A model generated the notes under the pieces. It saw only the letters and a program-made list of their open reading frames with translations, made no database searches and had not been told where the DNA came from. This document shows, one piece after another, positions 1 through 5,360 of a stretch of DNA of 5,980 nucleotides. The stretch comes from Oscillospiraceae bacterium (lineage in GTDB: Bacteria > Bacillota > Clostridia > Oscillospirales > Oscillospiraceae), in the NCBI GenBank assembly GCA_016296565.1, contig JAEDJB010000111.1, positions 1-5,980 on the forward strand. Direction: 5' to 3'. Position 1 is the stretch's first letter. The number at the start of each line of letters is the position of its first letter. Both the position numbers and the translations under genes were made by a program.

Positions 1-1136
1 CGGGTGTGGACCTGGAGGGTGGCCAGACGGCCGGCCAGGTTGGGCCGGTCAATGGTGATTCGCCGGTCGAACCGGCCGGGGCGCAGCAGGGCCTGGTCCA
101 GAACCTCCGGCCGGTTGGTGGCGGCCAGGAGGATGACCCCCTTGGTGGGGTCGAAGCCGTCCATCTCCGCCAGCAGCTGGTTCAGGGTCTGCTCCCGCTC
201 GTCGTTGCCGCCCATGCGGTTGTCGCGGGATTTGCCGATGGTGTCGATCTCGTCGATGAACACGATGCAGGGGGCCACCTTGCTGGCCTCCTTGAACAGG
301 TCGCGGACACGGGAAGCGCCCACGCCCACGAACATCTCCACAAAGTCCGAGCCGGAGATGGAGAAGAAGGGCACGCCGGCCTCCCCGGCCACGGCCTTGG
401 CCAGCAGGGTCTTGCCGGTGCCCGGCGGGCCCACCAGCAGGGCGCCCTTGGGGAGCTTGGCGCCGATTTCCGTGTATTTCCCCGGGTTATGGAGAAAGTC
501 GATGATTTCCATCAAAGACTCCTTGGCCTCGTCCTGTCCGGCCACGTCGGCGAAGGTGACGCCGGTGGATTTTTCCATGTAGACCTTGGCGTTGGACTTG
601 CCCACGCCGCCCATACCGCCCATGCCGCCTATCCGGCGCATGAGGAAGAGGAGCAGGCCCACCATGAGGCACATGGGCACCACATAGCTCAGCAGCAGGC
701 TCATGAGATAGGAGGACTCCTCCACCATCTCAGAGTAGAACTTCACGTCGTGCTCCCGCAGCAGGGGGATCAGGTCGGGGTCCTCCTGGGTGAGGGCGGC
801 GGTGACGTAGCGGGTGGCCCCGCCCTTTTCCATCTGCTGGGCCAGGACCTGGGCCAGATCCTGGCTGTTGTCCACCGCGTTTTCGGGCAGGTCTTCCTTC
901 AGGTAAAAGGTGTACTTGTTGCTGGACAGCTGGACCGTTGCCACCTTGTCCTCTTCCACCATCTGGACAAATTCGGAGTAGGCGACCTCCACCGTGCCGG
1001 CGTTGGAGATCTCCCCCGCGATAAAGTTAATGAGGATCACCAGGATCACGGCCCACAGGATGGCCCCGATGAGGGTGCTGCGCTTTTTCGGGGGCCGGGA
1101 GCCGCCGGGATCACCTTTGTTTTGATTGGGGTTCAA
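1..1136 (-). CDS. ftsH: FtsH, membrane-bound AAA+ zinc metalloprotease (N-terminal 378 residues; 3' end outside window)
   Basis: FtsH is a membrane-anchored ATP-dependent protease that degrades misfolded membrane proteins and regulators. Visible in order: a short basic N-terminus, a first membrane segment (about residues 21-40), an extracytosolic FtsH_ext-type domain (about 42-138), a second membrane segment (about 142-166), a glycine/methionine-rich linker, then the AAA+ module. The AAA+ module shows Walker A GPPGTGKT (236-243, catalytic Lys242), a pore-loop Phe-Val-Gly (269-271), Walker B FIDEID with Asp295/Glu296, sensor-1 Asn341 and a second region of homology RPGRFDR with arginine fingers Arg355 and Arg358. 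The frame is open to the window edge, so the HEXXH zinc protease domain cannot be judged. The start is taken as TTG at 1136, in register with an AGGAGGG ribosome binding site; an in-frame CTG directly precedes it. Identity is very secure; the exact start is less so. Confidence 0.97.
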   Translation of the reverse strand, partial: MNPNQNKGDPGGSRPPKKRSTLIGAILWAVILVILINFIAGEISNAGTVEVAYSEFVQMVEEDKVATVQLSSNKYTFYLKEDLPENAVDNSQDLAQVLAQQMEKGGATRYVTAALTQEDPDLIPLLREHDVKFYSEMVEESSYLMSLLLSYVVPMCLMVGLLLFLMRRIGGMGGMGGVGKSNAKVYMEKSTGVTFADVAGQDEAKESLMEIIDFLHNPGKYTEIGAKLPKGALLVGPPGTGKTLLAKAVAGEAGVPFFSISGSDFVEMFVGVGASRVRDLFKEASKVAPCIVFIDEIDTIGKSRDNRMGGNDEREQTLNQLLAEMDGFDPTKGVILLAATNRPEVLDQALLRPGRFDRRITIDRPNLAGRLATLQVHT

Positions 1137-1145
1137 CAGTATCTT

Positions 1146-1152
1146 CCCTCCT
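1146..1152 (-). promoter_or_regulatory. ftsH ribosome binding site deciding a TTG start
   Basis: On the minus strand the sequence reads AGGAGGG, nine bases before TTG (1136-1134). No in-frame ATG is nearby. A GTG at 1169 is in frame but lies inside a hairpin with no Shine-Dalgarno sequence upstream, so TTG is preferred. The encoded start Met-Asn-Pro-Asn-Gln is plausible for the family. Confidence 0.75.
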
Positions 1153-1156
1153 GTTC

Positions 1157-1262
1157 CGGGTGTCGGCACACCCGTTTCTGGTTTATGTCGTTTGCGGGGC
1201 TCTTATACGGAATGATCCCCCGCAGCAGGCGTTTGACCAGCGGAAGAATGCAAACTTCTTCC
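1157..1262 (-). promoter_or_regulatory. Hairpin-rich ftsH 5' leader
   Basis: Three inverted repeats lie between the predicted ftsH transcription start (about 1267) and its ribosome binding site. The first is 1242-1248 with 1256-1262 (7-bp stem GGAAGAA/TTCTTCC, 7-nt loop). The second is 1193-1199 with 1218-1224 (7-bp stem TGCGGGG/CCCCGCA, 18-nt loop). The third is 1157-1163 with 1168-1174 (7-bp GC-rich stem CGGGTGT/ACACCCG, 4-nt loop), ending four bases before the Shine-Dalgarno sequence. The pairings are read directly. Any regulatory role, such as control of ribosome access, is inference; I recognise no known riboswitch. Confidence 0.45.
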
Positions 1263-1273
1263 ATTTGGAGTTT

Positions 1274-1302
1274 ATGCTACCATATTTCCCCCTTCTTTTC
1301 AA
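1274..1302 (-). promoter_or_regulatory. Predicted sigma-A promoter of ftsH
   Basis: On the minus strand: -35 TTGAAA (1302-1297), a 17-bp spacer, then -10 TAGCAT (1279-1274), preceded by TG one base upstream (extended -10). The -35 has one mismatch to consensus and the -10 two; spacing is optimal. Transcription would start near 1267, giving an untranslated leader of about 130 nt. It lies 46 bases downstream of the apbE stop codon, so ftsH need not depend on the upstream operon. Confidence 0.6.
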
Positions 1303-1348
1303 GGAACGGACCTTGGCCGGGGTGTAAAGTTTCTGTGAATGGAGGCCG

Positions 1349-2365
1349 TTACCCCCGGCAAAGCACCGTCACCTCCGCGTTTTCATAGGCCCCCAGGGGA
1401 GAGAAGCTGTCCGCCAGCCCCTGGGTGATCACAACCCCTTCTTCGGTGAGAAACACCGCCTCAAAGTCCTGGCTTTCCCGCCACAGTTGGACCCCTTTGT
1501 CCAGGCCCAGCACAAACAGAGCGGTGGAAAGGCCGTCGCACACCAGCCCTTCCTCCCCCACCACCGTGACGGAGAGCAGGCCGCTGTCCGCGGGATATCC
1601 GGTGGCGGGGTCGATGATGTGGTGGTAGGTCTCGCCGTCGGATGTAAAGTACCGCTCGTAGCCCCCGGAGGTAATCACCGCCTTGCCCACCACCGAGAGG
1701 ACCCCGGCGTAGCCTTCCCCGGCGGGGTCGGTGATTCCCACCCGCTAGGGGGAGCCGTCGGGCTTTGCCCCCAGGGCCTGGACGTTGCCCCCCAGGTTCA
1801 GCATGGCGCTGGTGACTCCTTCCTCCTTCCAGAGGGCCAGGATGCGGTCCCCGGCGTACCCCTTGGCCACGCTGCCCAGGTCAATCTGCATGCCCGGGGC
1901 AAGGGTGACGGTGCCGTCCTCGCTTAAGGCAATCTGCCGGTAGTCCACCCGGGCCAGCAGATCCTCCAGCTCCTGCGCCTCCGGCACCCGGTAGTCCCCG
2001 GCGGTAAAGCCCCAGGCCCGCACCACGGGATAAATGGAGAGATCCAGCGCCCCGCCGGTCCGGCCGCAGAGGGTCAGAGCTTTACGCAGCAGCTCCGCCG
2101 TGTCCCCGCTCACTTGGCCGGTCTGGTTCTCGTTCAGGGCAAAAATTTCGCTCTCTTCCTTTGTGACGGAGAGGGCTTCCTCCAGGCGGGTAATCTCCTC
2201 CTCCGACTGATCCAGAAGATTCTCGTCCCCGTAGACGGTCAGCTCCATCACCGTGTCCATGGCAAAGAGGGTGGCGGAGCAGGCCTCCGGCTCCGGGGCC
2301 TTGCCGCAGCCCGCCAGCAGGAGCAGGGCGCACACCGCCGGCACAAACACGCGCGTTTTCCGCAT
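1349..2365 (-). pseudogene. apbE: ApbE, FAD:protein FMN transferase lipoprotein, interrupted by an in-frame amber codon
   Basis: ApbE transfers FMN from FAD to a Thr/Ser in the D-x-x-(S/T)-G-A-T motif of FMN_bind domains, outside the cytoplasmic membrane. The frame spans 338 codons, close to the usual family length. A signal peptide ends in lipobox LLAGC (Cys20). Family motifs follow: F-A-M-D-T (35-39), a D-L-S-x-x-P-V-V-R-A-W-G-F block (108-120), I-D-L-G-S-V-A-K-G-Y (161-170) and L-N-L-G-G-N (189-194). Codon 207 (1747-1745) is TAG; the family normally has Trp there (G-S-P-W-R-V-G-I). The same frame continues without a shift through S-G-G-Y-E-R-Y-F, I-I-D-P-A-T-G-Y-P (about 250-258) and C-D-G-L-S-T-A-L-F (about 276-284, likely Mg-binding Asp277/Thr281), ending at TAA. 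The 206-residue product would lack these C-terminal catalytic parts. The gene starts 10 bases after the upstream stop, with GGAGG in the gap. A sequencing error or readthrough cannot be excluded. Confidence 0.9.
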
Positions 2366-2375
2366 CCGGACCTCC

Positions 2376-3440
2376 TCAGCGGACCGCCCGGCTCAGGGCG
2401 TCGGCCACCGCGTCCAGAATACCTCCCGAGGAGTAGGTAGCCCCGCTGACGGTGTCCACCTCCAGGCTGTTGGTGTCCAGAATATCGTCGATGACGGCCA
2501 GGGCCTCGGTAAAGTAGGGCTCATCCTCCCGGTGGGAGTCAATGACAATGTCTGTGATGGCGTTGTCCTGAATGGTGACGCTCACGGCAATCTGGGCGTT
2601 CATCCCCATGGCGCTGCCGCTGTAAACCCCGTCCGCATAGACGCTGGAGGCTTCCGCCCCGGAGGCCATCCCCTTGGCCGGCAGGCACAGGACAGCCACC
2701 AGAACCGCCGCCACGCAGCAGGCCGCGGACCCCAGCTGCCGCCGGGGGAGGGTGGCCATGGTCTTTTTCCGCCGGGCCGCCGCCTTGAGCACCCGGCAGA
2801 CAGCATAGCTGAGAAACACCGCGCTGTACACAAAGACGGTCAGCTGGTACACACCGTTCCCCGCCAGGGCCTGGGGCAGGGAGAGGAGCAGAATGTGGCA
2901 GTAGAGCAGGGCGTAAAACCCATAGGCCAGGCGCTGGAGCGCCTTCCACTGTTTCGGAGGCATCTTTCTCCGCACCCGCTGAAAGGAGGTAATGAACAGG
3001 GGGAGCATGATAAGAAGCATCACCACGGAGCAGATGGCCGCCAGCAGCTGGTTCAGGGGCAGCTGGGCAGGGGAGGTGAACAGAAGGGTAAAATAGGTTT
3101 TCCCATAGGCCGCGTTATGGCCCAGGGTGAGAATGCTGGCCAGAATGGACAGGGGACCCCGGATGGGCATCAGCCGTCGGCTTGGCACCGAGCCGTTGGG
3201 AAAAGCCCCCGCGAACATCACCAGGACAAACAGCCCCCCGGCCAGACCGCCCCGGGCAAAGACCGGCCAGACCCACTTGGAAAAACCGGCGGGCAGGCTC
3301 ACCCCCGCCCAGGTCACCACGGCCACCACAATGGCAATCCCCACCGCCGCGAGATAAAAAGGCACGGGATGGGCCCGCAGGGTCTTCCCCACCAGGGCCA
3401 CGAAAAGCAGCGCAAGGGCCAAAGAAATCAAAAACGTCAT
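2376..3440 (-). CDS. Ferric reductase-like / MsrQ-like transmembrane heme protein fused to a C-terminal FMN_bind domain
   Basis: The protein has 354 residues. About eight hydrophobic segments (roughly 1-18, 28-47, 63-80, 96-113, 133-152, 171-190, 197-217, 238-255) precede an FMN_bind-type domain (about 268-352). The core resembles ferric-reductase-like (FRD/MsrQ) proteins: an R-R pair (88-89) ahead of His108, and W-K-A-L-Q-R (165-170) ahead of His182. His108 and His182 are the likely heme b ligands. The His usual in W-K-x-L-H-R is Gln169 here. The C-terminus carries D-T-V-S-G-A-T (329-335), the covalent flavinylation motif, with Thr335 (codon 2438-2436) as predicted FMN attachment site. Inferred role: moving electrons across the membrane through heme to an extracytosolic flavin. 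The start ATG at 3440 has GGAAGGGAG about six bases upstream. Adjacent apbE supports the flavinylation call. The final electron acceptor cannot be told from sequence. Confidence 0.88.
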   Translation of the reverse strand: MTFLISLALALLFVALVGKTLRAHPVPFYLAAVGIAIVVAVVTWAGVSLPAGFSKWVWPVFARGGLAGGLFVLVMFAGAFPNGSVPSRRLMPIRGPLSILASILTLGHNAAYGKTYFTLLFTSPAQLPLNQLLAAICSVVMLLIMLPLFITSFQRVRRKMPPKQWKALQRLAYGFYALLYCHILLLSLPQALAGNGVYQLTVFVYSAVFLSYAVCRVLKAAARRKKTMATLPRRQLGSAACCVAAVLVAVLCLPAKGMASGAEASSVYADGVYSGSAMGMNAQIAVSVTIQDNAITDIVIDSHREDEPYFTEALAVIDDILDTNSLEVDTVSGATYSSGGILDAVADALSRAVR

Positions 3441-3461
3441 GTCGTTCTCCCTTCCAACGCA

Positions 3462-3501
3462 ATGTGACTGCGGAACCCTTCCCCCGGTCCCGCAGCCACA
3501 T
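3462..3501 (-). promoter_or_regulatory. Strong intercistronic stem-loop between lipoprotein and reductase genes
   Basis: In the 87-base gap between the two genes, 3462-3477 pairs with 3486-3501. In the minus-strand transcript this gives a 16-bp stem including two G-U pairs, with an 8-nt purine-rich loop. No U-run follows, so it is not a standard intrinsic terminator. It lies 21 bases upstream of the reductase start codon and next to its ribosome binding site. Likely roles (inference) are stabilising the 3' end of the lipoprotein message or reducing downstream expression relative to it. Confidence 0.65.
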
Positions 3502-3527
3502 CAGTATTCCACGTTTCCGGCAAAGAA

Positions 3528-4862
3528 TCAGTGCTGGCCGCTTCTTTCGCCGGAACCTTCCTCTTCGCCGCTGCTGGTCAGCTCGGTCAGCTCTGCCAGG
3601 AGCGTTCCGGCCTCCCCGGAGGTGGCGGCTTCATCGGCCAGAAGTTCTTCGGCCTCCTGCACGTGCTCGGCAAGGGTCGCGTTGCCTGCGTCCTCCTTCA
3701 GCAGGTCCTGGGCGGTGGCCACAAGATCCGCCAGGGCGGCCTTCTGTCCCTCAGAGATGGGCAGGGCCACGGTCACATCCGCGTAGGTGTCGGAGGAGAT
3801 GATTGCCCCGTAGGTGCCGCCGGCATCCAGACCGGCCAGGGCGGAGACGTCCAGGGTATAGGTGTCGGTGCCATCCGTCAGCGCGGTCTCCAGAAGGGTA
3901 GTGACCTCCTTGCTCCGGCCGCTGCCCAGGGTATAGGTCACGGTCAGCTTGCCGTTTTCAAAGGCGCTGAAGTCGCTGACGAACAGGGTGACGGCGTCAT
4001 AGTCCGGGGAGACGGCAGCCGCGATGGCCTCAGTGTAGATAGGCTTAATGAAGATCCCGTCAAACTCGTACACATAGGCGGCGTTGGGCATGATGTAGGT
4101 GATTTTGGTGACGGTCTCCCCCACCAGCTTGGAAAGCTCTGTCAGGTTGTCGTAGGCCGCAATGGTGGTGTTGTGGGTGTTGTCCTCCAGGACGTTGAAG
4201 GAGACCTCATAGGGCTGCACCCAGATGCTCTGCATGTGCTCCATGCCCACCTTCAGGCCGCTGACGGTCTCCAGGATAATGCCCTGAATTTCGGAGTTGA
4301 TGTCAAACTCATCCTCCCGGCTGTTGCGCAGGTGGGTGGCGGCCCCGTCGGTCACGTTGATCTGGTAGTCTCCCCAGGTCCCGCCGGTGACCAGCTCCGC
4401 GGTGGCGTCGGTGACGGTGTCGGCAATGTTGAAGTGGGTCTCAGAGTAGACCGCTGCGCCGTCCTCCATGGTCACCACCTTGTACTGGGCGGGAGCTTCC
4501 CCTTCCGTCAGGACAAAGGTGGGGTTGCAGGCCAAATAGGTTTCGTAATCCTCTTCGGAGACTGCCACGTTCACGTTCTTCACGCCGGTGATGTGGTAGC
4601 CGTCGGCATTGGCGGTCTCGTCCACAAAGTCGGTGTCCATGTTGGGCATAATCTCATACTTGGATGTGGTGGCGGAGGAGACTGCGTCAAAGCTGTCGGT
4701 GCTGGAAACGTCGCCGGAGAAAAACTCTGCGTAGGTCAAGGTGGCGGTGCCATAGACCAGGTTTTCCGGGGTGGAGTCGGCGGTGTCTGCGCCGGTGGCG
4801 CCGCAGGCTGCAAGCGCCAGCAGGCAGGCCATGGCGGCGGTGAGTAAGAATCCCTTTTTCAT
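3528..4862 (-). CDS. Tp47-like lipoprotein (Tp47-domain family)
   Basis: This 444-residue protein has an N-terminal Lys-Lys, a hydrophobic stretch and lipobox LAAC (acylated Cys20), so it should be anchored to the outer face of the membrane. The mature part resembles lipoproteins of gut Firmicutes annotated with Treponema Tp47-type domains: N-L-V-Y-G-T-A near 34-40, D-A-V-S-S-A-T-T-S-K (59-68), T-W-G-D-Y-Q-I (162-168), a Q-G-I-I-L-E-T (193-199) / G-M-E-H-M-Q-S-I-W (206-214) block and a V-T-K-I-T-Y-I block (251-257). The C-terminal part (about 290-370) looks like a beta-rich domain, followed by an acidic helical tail (about 372-430). I recall the family from general knowledge; its biochemical role in these bacteria is unclear and I claim no beta-lactam binding. 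It is first in an operon with a flavin/heme membrane protein and apbE, suggesting a surface redox or metal-related role. ATG at 4862 is preceded by GAGGG six bases upstream. Confidence 0.75.
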   Translation of the reverse strand: MKKGFLLTAAMACLLALAACGATGADTADSTPENLVYGTATLTYAEFFSGDVSSTDSFDAVSSATTSKYEIMPNMDTDFVDETANADGYHITGVKNVNVAVSEEDYETYLACNPTFVLTEGEAPAQYKVVTMEDGAAVYSETHFNIADTVTDATAELVTGGTWGDYQINVTDGAATHLRNSREDEFDINSEIQGIILETVSGLKVGMEHMQSIWVQPYEVSFNVLEDNTHNTTIAAYDNLTELSKLVGETVTKITYIMPNAAYVYEFDGIFIKPIYTEAIAAAVSPDYDAVTLFVSDFSAFENGKLTVTYTLGSGRSKEVTTLLETALTDGTDTYTLDVSALAGLDAGGTYGAIISSDTYADVTVALPISEGQKAALADLVATAQDLLKEDAGNATLAEHVQEAEELLADEAATSGEAGTLLAELTELTSSGEEEGSGERSGQH

Positions 4863-4891
4863 AATATGCCCTCTTTCTTTTATCGTTTTCG

Positions 4892-4921
4892 GTTAGCTGT
4901 CGCTAATTAGCAAACGCTAAC
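4892..4921 (-). promoter_or_regulatory. Tandem palindromic operator at the operon transcription start
   Basis: Two inverted repeats of the form TTAGC-N4-GCTAA lie side by side: 4892-4907 (GTTAGC, N4, GCTAAT) and 4906-4921 (ATTAGC, N4, GCTAAC). Their centres are 14 bp apart and they share the central palindrome GCTAATTAGC; the whole 30-bp block is nearly symmetric. It begins about 2-3 bases after the predicted transcription start and ends before the ribosome binding site, the classical position for a repressor. The TTAG/CTAA half-sites recall binding sites of DtxR/IdeR-family metal regulators, which would suit an iron- or redox-linked operon. That assignment is inference. Confidence 0.65.
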
Positions 4922-4929
4922 TTCTGGTT

Positions 4930-4958
4930 ACTATATGCGCCCCAGCGTTTTTTGTCAA
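4930..4958 (-). promoter_or_regulatory. Near-consensus sigma-A promoter of the lipoprotein-reductase-apbE operon
   Basis: On the minus strand: perfect -35 TTGACA (4958-4953), exactly 17 bp of spacer, then -10 TATAGT (4935-4930) with one mismatch to TATAAT. Transcription would start near 4923, leaving a leader of about 60 nt to the lipoprotein ATG. Such a strong core promoter next to a palindromic operator suggests control by repression. Confidence 0.85.
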
Positions 4959-4959
4959 G

Positions 4960-4992
4960 CCGGATTTCGTTTTGGGTTTTTAACCAATCCGG
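4960..4992. promoter_or_regulatory. Inverted repeat directly upstream of the operon -35
   Basis: CCGGATT (4960-4966) and AATCCGG (4986-4992) form a 7-bp inverted repeat separated by 19 AT-rich bases. It abuts the -35 hexamer at 4958, covering roughly -37 to -69. The position would suit an activator site or UP-like element; function is inference. Confidence 0.35.
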
Positions 4993-5019
4993 ATAAAATT
5001 TTGAAGAACGCCTTCCGCA

Positions 5020-5233
5020 GGGGGGCAGGACACGAACCCCCGCCCCCCCAGCGCGCCCAGCCGGTGGGCGCGCCCCAACCTGCGCAGCGAAACAGGGCCG
5101 CAGGCCAGTGAAAAAATCCTCACAGCCCTGGAACCCCCACCGCCTCACCGGGTCCAGGGCAGGGCCCTGGTGCTCTTTTCCTCCCTTTTCTCCAGAGAAA
5201 AGGGAGCCCCGCCGGAGGCGCGCCCCCGGGGGC
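5020..5233. repeat. GC-rich intergenic block with multiple perfect hairpins, candidate interspersed repeat
   Basis: This gene-free block contains five separate inverted repeats. They are 5020-5026 with 5042-5048 (GGGGGGC/GCCCCCC), 5051-5059 with 5065-5073 (9-bp stem, 5-nt loop), 5154-5160 with 5164-5170 (CCAGGGC/GCCCTGG, 3-nt loop), 5181-5192 with 5195-5206 (perfect 12-bp arms CTCCCTTTTCTC/GAGAAAAGGGAG, 2 bases between) and 5222-5233 (palindrome GCCCCCGGGGGC). The density of perfect palindromes resembles intergenic repeat families in GC-rich gut Clostridia, as I recall them. There is only one copy in the window, so repetition is unproven. The 134-codon minus-strand frame across it is low-complexity and overlaps the operon promoter, so it is not called as a gene. 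Confidence 0.45.
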
Positions 5234-5299
5234 CAAGGGTATCCGATCCCGACGGGAGCAAGCCCCCGACCCACGCTCTCATGATGGGTGTTTGTGGGC

Positions 5300-5340
5300 A
5301 AAAACACAGGGCGGAGTGCCGGTCTGGCACTCCGCCCTGT
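5300..5340 (-). terminator. Intrinsic terminator of metG
   Basis: 5326-5340 and 5306-5320 form a perfect 15-bp stem with a 5-nt loop (5321-5325). In the minus-strand transcript the stem is followed by G then five U (5304-5300). It lies 20 bases after the metG stop codon. It insulates metG from the downstream operon. Confidence 0.95.
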
Positions 5341-5360
5341 ATACGGTCTTTTGTTTTTTC

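Noticed and set aside
1303..1348. Possible intrinsic terminator after apbE
   Set aside because: Only short GC matches are present (for example GGCC/GGCC) and no U-run follows; read-through toward ftsH is possible and no terminator is called.
6..1388. Plus-strand 460-codon open frame opposite ftsH
   Set aside because: It is the antisense shadow of an unmistakable ftsH and its leader; the product is His/Gly/Gln-rich low-complexity sequence with no recognisable family.
1349..1741. Separate gene for the C-terminal half of ApbE, starting at GTG 1741
   Set aside because: The GTG lies two codons after the amber stop with no Shine-Dalgarno sequence before it. The half-domain lacks the N-terminal FAD-binding parts, so it is better read as the downstream part of one interrupted gene.
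2253..3467. Plus-strand 404-codon open frame opposite the reductase and apbE genes
   Set aside because: Composition is His/Gln/Gly/Pro-rich without family motifs, and it spans the junction of two well-supported minus-strand genes.
3531..4847. Plus-strand 438-codon open frame opposite the lipoprotein gene
   Set aside because: It mirrors the lipoprotein gene almost exactly and encodes Gly/Val-rich repetitive sequence; the minus-strand gene has a signal peptide, ribosome binding site and promoter.
5022..5042. tRNA T-arm-like string (minus strand GGGGGTTCGTGTCC)
   Set aside because: The position of the invariant A58 is a T, the stem bases do not pair properly, and no acceptor, D or anticodon arm can be assembled around it.
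4903..5307. Minus-strand 134-codon open frame between metG and the operon
   Set aside because: It covers the terminator loop side, the palindrome block and the operon promoter and operator; the sequence is low-complexity with no convincing ribosome binding site.
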